Of a DNA stretch of 64,000 nucleotides, positions 35,150-44,116 are shown piece by piece; the stretch's first letter is position 1, and the number at the start of each line of letters is the position of its first letter. The stretch is from a bacterium (GTDB taxonomy: Bacteria > Planctomycetota > Phycisphaerae > Phycisphaerales > SM1A02), in assembly GCA_029977865.1 (NCBI GenBank), contig JAPOKA010000005.1, positions 1 to 64,000 on the forward strand. Direction: 5' to 3'. Both the position numbers and the translations under genes were made by a program. The notes below the pieces were generated by a model, which saw only the letters and a list, made by a program, of their open reading frames with translations, was not told where the DNA came from and ran no database searches.

Positions 35150-36580
35150 CTACTCGCGGTCCGTGATCGCCTCGACGTCGATCGGCGCCGGCTCGTCCCG
35201 CGACGCCGCCACGCCGCTCGGCAGCTTCGGCACGAGTTGCGCGGGCGGCAGCGCGTCGATCGCCTCGCCCTTCGCGACGCCGTAGTGCTCCATGCGGCGA
35301 GCCGCAGGAATCAGGCGGCCGTCGAAGGAGGAGACGGCCTTGTTGTACGAGTCGCCGGCGCGATCGAGATGCTTACCGACGTCCGCGAGCATCTCGGCGA
35401 ACTTGCGAAGCCGCTTGTGAAGTTCCGCAGCTCCGTCGGCGATCTGGCGTGCGTTGATCGCGACGTCGTGTTCGCGCCAGGCCATCCCGACGACGCGGAG
35501 CAGCGCTGCGAGATTCATGGGTCCGGTCAGGACGACCCGCTGTCGGATCGCCTCTTCAAAGAGCGTGGGTTCCGCCTCGATCGCCGCGACCAAGGCGCTC
35601 TCGACCGGCACGAACATCACCACGAACTCCGGGGTCCGCGCAAACTGCTCCCAGTAGCGCTTCTGACCGAGGCTCTTGATGTGGGCGGCGACCGCGGCGG
35701 CGTGCTTCTTGAGAAGCGCCGGTCGGTCGGCATCTGCATCGAGCATGGTGAGGAAGCTGTCGAGCGCGACCTTGCTGTCGACCACGATCGAGCCGCCGCC
35801 CGGCAGGTTGATCACGAGATCGGGCCGCAGCCGACCTTCGTCGGTCTCGATCGAGACCTGCTCGGCGAAGTCGCAATGCGGGCTGAGTCCGGCCTGCTCG
35901 ATCGCGTTCCGCAGTCCGATCTCTCCCCAGCGGCCACGTGTCTCCGGCCGCCGCAGCGCCTCGACGAGCTTTCCGGTGCGATCGCGAAGCTCTCCGTGGG
36001 TTCGTTCGATCGCGCCGACCATGGTCTGCAGTTCGGTGTAGGCGACCTCGCGCTTGGTCTCGAGCGCCGCGAGCAGCTCGCCCTGCTTGGCGAGGCCCTC
36101 CTGAATCGGCTTCATCTGCGCGGTGATCGCCTGCCGTCGGGTCTCGCCCTCGGCGTCGATCTGCTGCTTCTGCGCAGCGACGAGCTCGGTGACCGACTTC
36201 TTGAGGGTCTCGAGACCGCCGGCGGTGACCTCCTGACCGACCGAGCGGAAGACATCGCGAAGCGAGACCTTGAGTTCCTCGATCCGCTTGGCTTCGTCGG
36301 CGAGCCGCTGCTCGAGCGAGGCGAGCCGCTCGCGTTCGACCGCGAGGGTGCGTTCGGCCTCCTCGCGACGGGCCTCGGTCGAGGCGAGTCGAGATTCCGT
36401 GTCGCGAAGGCGCGTCTCGGCGGACTCGCGCTCGCGTGCGCTGGCTTCGGCGAGGTTCGCCGCGCGATCGCGCTCCGAACGCAGGCTCGCCTGGCCCGCC
36501 GCCGCCCGCCACAGGAGAAACGCAGCCGCGATTGCCGCGCCGAGCAGTCCGCCCACGATGCCGGGGAGAAGCCAGTCCAC
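35150..36580 (-). CDS. rmuC: DNA recombination protein RmuC
   Basis: 476 aa. A single N-terminal membrane helix (about residues 4-25, LPGIVGGLLGAAIAAAFLLW) is followed by a long coiled coil rich in Arg/Glu (about 30-150) and then the RmuC nuclease-like domain. Diagnostic stretches are LRRPETRGRWGEIGLRN, RPDLVINLPGGGSIVVDSKV, FVVMFVPVESALVAAIEAEP and LIPAARRMEHYGV. RmuC limits certain DNA inversions and replication-associated rearrangements in E. coli; its exact reaction is unsettled. The gene is monocistronic as far as can be seen and divergent from the large esterase gene. Confidence 0.94.
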   Translation of the reverse strand: MDWLLPGIVGGLLGAAIAAAFLLWRAAAGQASLRSERDRAANLAEASARERESAETRLRDTESRLASTEARREEAERTLAVERERLASLEQRLADEAKRIEELKVSLRDVFRSVGQEVTAGGLETLKKSVTELVAAQKQQIDAEGETRRQAITAQMKPIQEGLAKQGELLAALETKREVAYTELQTMVGAIERTHGELRDRTGKLVEALRRPETRGRWGEIGLRNAIEQAGLSPHCDFAEQVSIETDEGRLRPDLVINLPGGGSIVVDSKVALDSFLTMLDADADRPALLKKHAAAVAAHIKSLGQKRYWEQFARTPEFVVMFVPVESALVAAIEAEPTLFEEAIRQRVVLTGPMNLAALLRVVGMAWREHDVAINARQIADGAAELHKRLRKFAEMLADVGKHLDRAGDSYNKAVSSFDGRLIPAARRMEHYGVAKGEAIDALPPAQLVPKLPSGVAASRDEPAPIDVEAITDRE

Positions 36581-36730
36581 GACCCGAGCGTAGCGGGGCG
36601 GGCGGGATTCGGAGCGAGTTCGCTGACGGCATGACGTCAGCGGCGGTGGTGGCGACCCGCGTCTCTATAGTGCGGATCGGTCGCGGGCGGCCGGTCCGCA
36701 CGCCCGAGGCGGCCGACTCGGAGCTTGCCC

Positions 36731-39700
36731 ATGTCCACCCTTCGCACTGCGCTCTTCTCGATCTCGTTCACGGCGATCTCGGCGCCCGCGGTCGCCACCG
36801 TCTCGATGCCGGCGCTCTTTGCGGACGGCATGGTGCTGCAGCGCGGCGAGGCCGCGATCTGGGGATTCGCCCGTCCCGGCGAGCGGATCGTGATCGAGGG
36901 AAGCTGGGGCGGCCGCGTCGAGACCACCGGTGACGCGCGGGGCCGCTTCCTGGCGATGCTGCCGACCGAGAAGGCCGGCGGACCGTTCACGGTCGCGGTC
37001 AACGGCGACAACGCGGTCTCCTTCCGCGACGTGCTCGTCGGCGAGGTCTGGCTCGCCTCGGGACAGAGCAACATGGAGCAGAAGGTCGCGCCGCCCTCCT
37101 TCAACGGCGTCGACAACTGGCAGGCCGAGGTCGCCACCGCCGACTTCCCGCAGATCCGCTTCTTCGATGTCGAGAACGCGATCGCTGCCTCGCCGCGTTC
37201 GAACGTCGGCGGTTCGTGGGTCGCGGTCACGCCGAAGACCGCCGGATCGCTGAGCGCGGTGGCCTTCTTCTTCGCCCGCGACCTCCATCAGGCCCTCGAG
37301 GTGCCGGTGGGCGTGATCACCTCCGACTGGGGGGGCACCCGCATCGAGGCGTGGATGAGTCCGGAGTCGCTCGCGAACTTCCCCGAGTTCGCCGGCGAAC
37401 TCGAGCATCTGGCCCTCATCGCCGATCCGGCGACGCGGGCCAAGGCCACCGAAGGCCTCGAAGCGCAGTGGTGGAACGACCTCGATCGTCGCGCGCCCGG
37501 CGGCGGGGCGTGGAAGACGCCGGGCTTCGACGCCTCGGGCTGGGCGAGCATGGATCTGCCCGCGACGCTCGCGGGAGAGTACGGCGGCTTCGACGGCATG
37601 CTCTACTTCCGCCGCGGAATCGAGTTGCCGGCCGACTGGAACTCGCAGTCGGAGGCGACCCTCGAGCTTGGCCCCATCGACGACGAGGACGACGCGTTCG
37701 TCAACGGCGTCGCAGTGGGTTCGACCCACGGCGACGGCAAGTGGGCGCAGCCGCGCCGATATCCGATTCCGCCGGGAACCCTGAAGCCGGGGATGAACGT
37801 GATCGCGGTGCGGATGGTCGACAACGCCGGCCCCGGCGGCATCAACGGCAAGGCCGAGCAGATGCGGATCGTCGCGGGCGAGCAGTCGGTGCCGCTCGCC
37901 GGATCGTGGAGGGTGGCGCGGGGTCCTGCACGCGGCGACTTCCCGCAGCAACGGCAGTCGGCCATGAACGCAAACTCGGTGACCGCGCTGCATCAGGCGA
38001 TGATCGCGCCGCTCAAGCCCTGTTCGCTCGCCGGGTACCTCTGGTACCAGGGCGAGAGCAATCGCGGCAACGCGGCTCGCTACGCAGACCTGCTCGCGGC
38101 GATGGTCGAGGACTGGCGCGGCGGTCACGACGAGCGTCCGTTCCTGGTGGTGCAGATCGCCCCGTACAAGTACGGCGGCGACCGCGGTCAGACCGCGCGG
38201 GTGCGGGAGTCGCAGCGGTCGGCGGCGGCGGGGATTCCCAACGGCGGTCTCGCGGTGACCATGGATTGCGGCGATCCGCTCGACATCCATCCGACCAGCA
38301 AGCAGCCGGTGGGACAGCGGCTCGCGCTGCTGGCACTCGACAAGGCCTACGGGCGCTCGGTCACCTCGTCGGGGCCGGTGTTCGTCGAGGCGGTGCGCGA
38401 GGGCGGCGGCATGCGGATCCGCTTCGAGAACGCCGAGGGACTCTTCGCCCGCAACAACGAGATTCGCCAGATCGCCATCGCCGGCGAGGACAAGGTCTGG
38501 CACCGCGCATTCGCGGCGATCGACGGCAACGACGTGATCGCGGCGGCTCCGGAGGTCGCAGCGCCGGTGGCGGTCCGCTATCTCTGGTGTCCCGCGTGCG
38601 AGGCCGAGCTCTTCAACGCCGAGGGCCTTCCCGCCTCGCCCTTCCGCAGCGACGACTGGGAGGGTCCCTTCGGCGGCGTCGAGAATCCCATCCGCAACGA
38701 GAGCGAGATGCAGCGGCTTCGCTCGCGCGAGAAGGGCTTCGTCGATCTCTTCAACGGCCGCACCCTCGACGGCTGGCAGATCGTCAACGGCGCGCCGAGC
38801 ACCTGGACGGTGAAGGACGGCGTCATCGCTTGCAGCGGATTCCCGACCGGGGTGCTGCGGACCGACCGCACCTACGAGAACTTCGTGCTCGAGCTCGAGT
38901 ACCGGCACCTCGTGCCCAACGGCAACGCGGGCCTGTTCGTCTGGAGCGATCCGCTCACCGCCCGCGGGCAGCCCTTCACCCGCAGCGTCGAGGTGCAGGT
39001 GATGGACGGGCAGGAGCAGGCGAGGTTCACCTCCGACGGCGACATCTTCCCGATCCACGGCGCCCGCATGACGCCGGTCAACGGACGCGGCGGCGACCGC
39101 GCCTTCCCGACCGAGCGGCGCTCGAACCCCGCACCGATGTGGAACCACTACCGCGTCGAGTGCGTCAATGGCCGCATCGCGAGCGCCCTCAACGGCCGCA
39201 TCGTCACCGAGGGCTACGACATCGCGCCGCGTCGGGGCTTCATCTGCCTCGAGAGCGAGGGCTCGCCGGTCGAGTTCCGGGCCATTCGTCTCAAGGAGCT
39301 TCCCGCCGCCGACCCTGCGCTTCCCGCAGCGTTGGTGGCCGACGAGGACGCGCGGCCGTGGACCTGCCTCTACAACGGCGTCGATCTCTCGGGCTGGAAG
39401 GCCAATCCCGCCAACGACGGCCATTGGACGGTGCAGGACTGGACGCTCTCCTACGACGGCAAGGGCACCGATCTCTGGACCGAGGAGGACTACGGCGACT
39501 TCGAGATGATCTGCGACTGGAGGTTCCCGGGTGCACCGACGCCGACCATGCGTCCGGTGATCGCTCGCGACGGCTCGAATGCCGCGGCACCGGACGGGAC
39601 GCCCCTCCAGGTCGAGGTGGCCGACGCGGGCGACAGCGGCATCTTCCTTCGCGGCAGTTCCAAGAGCCAGGTCAACATCTGGTGCTGGCCGGTGGGATCG

Positions 39701-39970
39701 GGCGAGGTCTACGGCTACCGCACCGACGGCAGCATGCCGCCGGAGGTCCGTGCCGGAGTCACCCCAAGCGAGCCGGCGGATCGTCCGCTCGGCGAGTGGA
39801 ATCGATTCCACATCGTGATGAAGGGCGATCGTCTCACCGTGACCTTGAACGGCAAGACCGTCATCGAGAACGCGCAGCTGCCTGGCGTCGCGGAGCGTGG
39901 ACCGATCGCGCTGCAGCACCACGGCGACCCCATCCAGTTCGCGAACATCTTCGTGCGCGAGCTCGAGTGA
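36731..39970 (+). CDS. Secreted sialate O-acetylesterase fused to two DUF1080 (3-keto-disaccharide hydrolase) domains
   Basis: 1079 aa. A signal peptide (about residues 1-24) leads to a sialate O-acetylesterase domain (about 25-650). The nucleophile Ser lies in VWLASGQSNMEQ; VITSDWGGTRIEAWMSP and LWYQGESN (oxyanion part) are also present, and the domain contains the beta-galactosidase-like insert around LELGPIDDEDDAFVNG. Then follow two DUF1080 jelly-roll domains, one starting at FVDLFNGRTLDGWQI (about 673-860) and one at WTCLYNGVDLSGWKANP (about 877-1079). DUF1080 proteins cleave 3-keto-glucosides or bind glycans. The protein likely deacetylates and further processes host or algal glycans in the periplasm or outside. 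The ATG at 36731 is preferred over a TTG six bases upstream. Confidence 0.92.
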   Translation: MSTLRTALFSISFTAISAPAVATVSMPALFADGMVLQRGEAAIWGFARPGERIVIEGSWGGRVETTGDARGRFLAMLPTEKAGGPFTVAVNGDNAVSFRDVLVGEVWLASGQSNMEQKVAPPSFNGVDNWQAEVATADFPQIRFFDVENAIAASPRSNVGGSWVAVTPKTAGSLSAVAFFFARDLHQALEVPVGVITSDWGGTRIEAWMSPESLANFPEFAGELEHLALIADPATRAKATEGLEAQWWNDLDRRAPGGGAWKTPGFDASGWASMDLPATLAGEYGGFDGMLYFRRGIELPADWNSQSEATLELGPIDDEDDAFVNGVAVGSTHGDGKWAQPRRYPIPPGTLKPGMNVIAVRMVDNAGPGGINGKAEQMRIVAGEQSVPLAGSWRVARGPARGDFPQQRQSAMNANSVTALHQAMIAPLKPCSLAGYLWYQGESNRGNAARYADLLAAMVEDWRGGHDERPFLVVQIAPYKYGGDRGQTARVRESQRSAAAGIPNGGLAVTMDCGDPLDIHPTSKQPVGQRLALLALDKAYGRSVTSSGPVFVEAVREGGGMRIRFENAEGLFARNNEIRQIAIAGEDKVWHRAFAAIDGNDVIAAAPEVAAPVAVRYLWCPACEAELFNAEGLPASPFRSDDWEGPFGGVENPIRNESEMQRLRSREKGFVDLFNGRTLDGWQIVNGAPSTWTVKDGVIACSGFPTGVLRTDRTYENFVLELEYRHLVPNGNAGLFVWSDPLTARGQPFTRSVEVQVMDGQEQARFTSDGDIFPIHGARMTPVNGRGGDRAFPTERRSNPAPMWNHYRVECVNGRIASALNGRIVTEGYDIAPRRGFICLESEGSPVEFRAIRLKELPAADPALPAALVADEDARPWTCLYNGVDLSGWKANPANDGHWTVQDWTLSYDGKGTDLWTEEDYGDFEMICDWRFPGAPTPTMRPVIARDGSNAAAPDGTPLQVEVADAGDSGIFLRGSSKSQVNIWCWPVGSGEVYGYRTDGSMPPEVRAGVTPSEPADRPLGEWNRFHIVMKGDRLTVTLNGKTVIENAQLPGVAERGPIALQHHGDPIQFANIFVRELE

Positions 39971-39985
39971 GTCGGAAGTTCCGGC

Positions 39986-41629
39986 TCAGCCCTTCCCGAT
40001 CGCAGACTGCGCCTCGTCGAGGATGCGATCGAGATGGTCTTCGCCGAGGAAGCTCTCGGCGTAGACCTTGACGATCGCTTCGGTGCCCGAGGGCCGCGCC
40101 GCGAACCAGCCTGACCGCGTCGTCACCTTGACGCCGCCGATCGCGGCGTCGTTGCCGGGCGCGTGGGTCAGTACGCGGTCGATCGCTTCGCCGGCGAGTT
40201 CGCCGAGGCCGAGATCGGCCGCGTCGATTGAAGCAAGCCGCTTCTTCACCGCGGCGTCCGCCGGCGAATCGACCCGGCGATAGCAGGGGCGACCGAGCGC
40301 AGCTTCGACGCGGTTGGCCCTCGCGCCGAGGTCCTCGCCGGTGCGGGCGAGGCACTCCGCGGCGAGCAGATTCACCACGATGCCGTCCTTGTCGGTGGTC
40401 CAGGTGGTGCCGTCGAAGCGCAGGAAGCTCGCCCCGGCGCTCTCCTCGCCGCCGAAGCAGAAGTCGCCGTCGAAGAGCCCGGGGGCAAGGAACTTGAAGC
40501 CGACCGGCACCTCGCAGAGCTCGCGGCCCGCCCGCTCGACCACGCGATCGATCAGCGAGCTGCTCACCACCGTCTTGCCGATGCCCGCATCGACCGACCA
40601 TTCGCCGCGGGTCTCGAGCAGGTAGTCGATCGCGGCCGCGAGCACGCGGTTGGGATTCAGGAGCCCCTGCCCGGGCACCACGATGCCGTGCCGATCGGCG
40701 TCGGGATCGTTGGCGAAGGCGGTTTCGAAGCGGTCGGCCATCTCCACCAGTCCTGCCATCGCCCACGGGCTCGAGCAGTCCATGCGGATCTTGCCGTCAT
40801 GATCGACCCGCATGAAGGAGAACGCCGGATCGAGTTGGTGGTTCACGGTCTCGATCGAGGTGCCCCAGACTTCGTTGACGAGGTCCCACATGCCAAGCGC
40901 CGCGCCGCCGAGCGGATCGGCGCCGAGTCGGAGGTTCGCCGCAGCGATCGCCCGCATGTCGAGCACGGTGTCGAGTTCGCGCACGTAGTCGAGGCGCCAG
41001 TTCTCTTCGCGGAGAAGACCCTCGCGGCGGGCCCGCTCGAGGGGCATCCGCTTCACGTCTGCGAGACCGTTCTCGAGGATCTCGTTGGCGCGGCGCTCGA
41101 TCCACGAGGTGGTCGCGGAGTCGGCCGGTCCGCCCTCGGGCGGGTTGTACTTGATGCCGCCGTCCTCGGGCGGGTTGTGCGAAGGCGTGATCAGGATGCC
41201 GTCGGCGGCGCCGTCGACGCCCTCGTTCTCGACGAGGATCCGCCAGCTCACCACGGGAGTGGGCGACGGCAGTCCGCCTGACTGGATCACCACTTCAACG
41301 CCGTTGGCGGCGAGCACCTCGATCGCGGTCTCTTCCGCGGCGGGACTCACCGCGTGCGTGTCGCGTCCGAGGAAGAGCGGGCCGTCGAAGCCCTGCGCAT
41401 CGCGGTGTTCGGCGATCGCCTGCGCGATCGCAAGGACGTGATGCTCGTTGAAGGTTCCTGCAAGCGGCGATCCGCGGTGACCGCTGGTGCCGAAGGCGAC
41501 ACGCTCGCCGGACACGCCCGGATCGGGACGGCGATCGTGATAGGCGGCGATCAGCGATGCCGGATCGATCAGGATCGAGGCAGGTGCCGGATTTCCGGCG
41601 AGTCGGTTCGGTGCGGTGGTGGTGGCCAT
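39986..41629 (-). CDS. pgm: Phosphoglucomutase (alpha-D-glucose-1,6-bisphosphate dependent)
   Basis: 547 aa, the same length class as E. coli Pgm. It interconverts glucose-1-phosphate and glucose-6-phosphate. The phosphoserine loop is ILITPSHNPPEDGG. The metal-binding loop is NDPDADRHGIV, the sugar-binding region FGGEESAGASFLR, and the C-terminal phosphate-binding loop ARPSGTEAIVKVY. VAFGTSGHRGSPL near the N-terminus is also typical. The gene is convergent with the esterase/DUF1080 gene (15 bp apart). It provides the link from glycan-derived sugars and nucleotide-sugar synthesis to central metabolism. Confidence 0.96.
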   Translation of the reverse strand: MATTTAPNRLAGNPAPASILIDPASLIAAYHDRRPDPGVSGERVAFGTSGHRGSPLAGTFNEHHVLAIAQAIAEHRDAQGFDGPLFLGRDTHAVSPAAEETAIEVLAANGVEVVIQSGGLPSPTPVVSWRILVENEGVDGAADGILITPSHNPPEDGGIKYNPPEGGPADSATTSWIERRANEILENGLADVKRMPLERARREGLLREENWRLDYVRELDTVLDMRAIAAANLRLGADPLGGAALGMWDLVNEVWGTSIETVNHQLDPAFSFMRVDHDGKIRMDCSSPWAMAGLVEMADRFETAFANDPDADRHGIVVPGQGLLNPNRVLAAAIDYLLETRGEWSVDAGIGKTVVSSSLIDRVVERAGRELCEVPVGFKFLAPGLFDGDFCFGGEESAGASFLRFDGTTWTTDKDGIVVNLLAAECLARTGEDLGARANRVEAALGRPCYRRVDSPADAAVKKRLASIDAADLGLGELAGEAIDRVLTHAPGNDAAIGGVKVTTRSGWFAARPSGTEAIVKVYAESFLGEDHLDRILDEAQSAIGKG

Positions 41630-41790
41630 CGTGCGCTCGCGGGGTCTGAGGCGGGAGACGTCCCGCCAGCCACGTGAAGATCGGACACCTCAAGAAGGCG
41701 GTGTGAGCCGGATGCGGGGATTGGCTGGATCTTGGCCCACGAAGGGCTCGAGCGGGTCACGCCGCGAGGGCGAAATCGACCTCGTGCAGA

Positions 41791-42288
41791 TCAGGTCGCC
41801 GTGCGCTTGGGGGCTCGGTAACTCTCTCGCTCCGGGCTTCTGGTCGGGCTTCCGGCGGGCACTGGTACGAGGCCTTGGTCTTGCGCGGCAGCGCGGAAGG
41901 CCTCGAAGGTGGTCTCGCGGAGCAGTCGCTTCGACGTCGATTGAATCTCGACGAGGCGGTCGTGCAGCGCACACGGCGCGCCGGCGCCGCAGACCCCCGC
42001 CCCAAAGGGACACTCGGGCGAGGTGTCTTCGCGCTCGAAGATCGCAAACACCTCGTGCAGGCAGATCTTCTCGGGCGAACGGGCGAGCGCGTAGCCGCCC
42101 CGGGGCCCGGAGAGGCTGCGGACGAGCCCGGCCTGCGCCAACGCGGTGAGCAGCTTGGCAACCATCGGGGCGGGCAGCCCCCGATGCCGGGCGATCTCGA
42201 GCGCGGAGAGTCGAGTCTCCCCGCCGTCCCACACCTCCGCGAGGCGGCTCATCGCGGCGATCGCACGTTCGGTCTGCTTGCCGTACAT
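41791..42288 (-). CDS. Rrf2-family transcription regulator, probably Fe-S dependent
   Basis: 165 aa from the Met of MYGKQTERAIAAMSRL, where the family begins; the frame is open further upstream to 42363. A winged helix-turn-helix (about residues 10-80) has ALEIARHRGLPAPMVAKLL as its recognition part and GPRGGYALARSPE as the wing. Three cysteines follow in CPFGAGVCGAGAPCALH, spaced C-x6-C-x5-C, a pattern like the cluster ligands of IscR/NsrR/RsrR, which usually show x5-x5 or similar. It may sense iron-sulfur status, nitric oxide or redox. No suf or isc genes are nearby, so its target is unknown. Confidence 0.85.
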   Translation of the reverse strand: MYGKQTERAIAAMSRLAEVWDGGETRLSALEIARHRGLPAPMVAKLLTALAQAGLVRSLSGPRGGYALARSPEKICLHEVFAIFEREDTSPECPFGAGVCGAGAPCALHDRLVEIQSTSKRLLRETTFEAFRAAAQDQGLVPVPAGSPTRSPERESYRAPKRTAT

Positions 42289-42578
42289 CGAAGTCCGGTT
42301 CGAAGAGGGTTGGAGGGAAGCCGATCGGCACCGCGCCGTTCGCTCGAGAGGCGGGAACGCCACGAGCCACGCTCCTGCCCGCCATAGGGCGATCTACTTG
42401 CAGGGTCGGCCAGGGTTGCGGGAAGGACCGAATTCGAGAGGGCAGAGGCCGAGGAGCAATTCTGGAGTCGTCGATTGCCGCGAGGAGCCTCATCGGGGCC
42501 AGTCGATCGCGGATCAAGCCGCATCGCCGTCCTGAGCGACCAGGCATTCGCCGGACCGGGTGCGATCTCCGACGTCGA

Positions 42579-43892
42579 TCACGACTCCGCGGCGGCGGAG
42601 CCGGCGATGAAGCCGCTCGCCCAAGCCCACTGGAAGTTGAAGCCGCCGATGCGGCCGTCGACGTCGCAGATCTCGCCGCACAGAAAGAGCCCCGTCGTGC
42701 GTCTGCTCTGCATCGAGTCGAGATCGATTTCGGCAAGGGGCACGCCGCCCGCGGTGACCTCGGCGTAGGCGTAGCCGCGGTTGCCGACGACGGGAAGCGG
42801 CGTCGCGGTCACGAGCATCGCGAGGCCGCGCCTCCGCTCCTTGGGCCATTGGTGCACCTTGATCTCGGGATCGCAGCCTGCAGCGTCAAGGAGCGCCCTC
42901 GCAAGGCGATCGGGCAGGCGGTCGCGAAGCCACGCCAGCACGCCGCGCGGGCCGGTGTCGAGGAGCGAGCGGTCGATCGACTCGATCGACTCGCCGGGAA
43001 GCCAGTTCACCTCGAGCGTTGCAGCAGGATCTGCGTGCTCGGCGTGGATGAAGCTGCGGCTCATGTCGAGCGCGCATGGACCCGAGAGGCCGAAGTGCGT
43101 GCACAGCAGACTTCCAGCGACTCGCGCGATCACCTTCCCAGTGCCGCTTCGAAGAACCAGTTCGGCGTCCGAGGCGATCCCGGATAGGTCGCGGATCCAG
43201 TGGCCATTGGCAAGCAGAAGCGGCACGAGCGACGGCGAGACGAGCGGCGTCAGGGCATGGCCGAATGCCTTCGCGAAGCGATAGCCCGCGCCGTCGGACC
43301 CGGTCTTCGGAAAGCTCAGGCCGCCGGTCGCGAGGACGGCGCAGCGAGCACGCACCGGGCCGTCGGCGGTCTCGATCCGGAAGCGGGGGGCGGTGTGGTC
43401 CGGGGAGACCGAATCGATCGGCTCGACGCTCGTCACTCGGCAGGGGTGGCGGAGTTCGACGCCCGCCTCGCGCGCGGCGAGCAGGAGCGAGTCGAGGACG
43501 ACCTGCCCGTCGTCGGCGACCGGAAAGAGCTTGCCGGTCTCCTCGCGCTTGAGTTCGACGCCGAGATCGCGGAAGAACGCGACCGTCGCCTCGATCGAGA
43601 ATCGGCGCAGGACCTTGCGGATCGCCGGCGGCGTCGAGCCGTGATAGTCGCGCTCCGAGACCGCGAAGTGCGTGACGTTGCAGCGGCCTCCGCCGGCGAT
43701 GAGGATCTTCGCGCCGAGCGACTTCGCGCCGTCGAAGGCGACGATCTTCAGCGGCCGACCCGCCTGCCGCGCCGCGCGGCCTGCCGAGATGGCAGCCATC
43801 AGCCCGGCGGCGCCGGCGCCGACGACCGCGACGTCGACTGCATCTGCGTTCGATGCGGCATGGGGTTCGGAACTCGTCTGCGGTAGGGCCAC
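42579..43892 (-). CDS. BaiN/RdsA-like NAD(P)/FAD-dependent oxidoreductase (HI0933 family)
   Basis: 437 aa from a GTG at 43892; the frame is open further, but upstream sequence has no similarity. The FAD loop VAVVGAGAAGLMAAISAGRA opens the protein. GAKILIAGGGRCNVT, LATGGLSFPKTGSDGAG and the C-terminal GLFLCGEICDVDGRIGG are the family's signature positions. Members of this family are flavoproteins annotated as aminoacetone oxidases or BaiN-like; physiological substrates are mostly unsettled. It lies between the Rrf2 regulator and the divergent chitinase gene, with no obvious partner. Confidence 0.9.
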   Translation of the reverse strand: MALPQTSSEPHAASNADAVDVAVVGAGAAGLMAAISAGRAARQAGRPLKIVAFDGAKSLGAKILIAGGGRCNVTHFAVSERDYHGSTPPAIRKVLRRFSIEATVAFFRDLGVELKREETGKLFPVADDGQVVLDSLLLAAREAGVELRHPCRVTSVEPIDSVSPDHTAPRFRIETADGPVRARCAVLATGGLSFPKTGSDGAGYRFAKAFGHALTPLVSPSLVPLLLANGHWIRDLSGIASDAELVLRSGTGKVIARVAGSLLCTHFGLSGPCALDMSRSFIHAEHADPAATLEVNWLPGESIESIDRSLLDTGPRGVLAWLRDRLPDRLARALLDAAGCDPEIKVHQWPKERRRGLAMLVTATPLPVVGNRGYAYAEVTAGGVPLAEIDLDSMQSRRTTGLFLCGEICDVDGRIGGFNFQWAWASGFIAGSAAAES

Positions 43893-44116
43893 CTCGCGAT
43901 CTTCTCCGCGGATGCGCGTTCGGTCGAGCCATCGAGCCGCGCACGGGCGTCGTCGCGGCGTGACTCGGAAGCCCGCGGCCGGATGGGGCAAGTACCCGTC
44001 GATCGCCGCGGAGTCGACCTCGTAGCAGCGGCTTGAACGACGGCCCGGGCTGGTGGACTCGAGTGGCGATCTGTTCGCCGCGACCTCCGGCGGAGGTTGT
44101 CGAAGGAGATCTGAAC

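Noticed and set aside
36665-39922. Antisense open frame of 1085 codons on the minus strand
   Set aside because: It mirrors the esterase/DUF1080 gene in the opposite strand. High GC suppresses stops there, and its composition (Arg/Gly/His-rich, no motif) is not protein-like.
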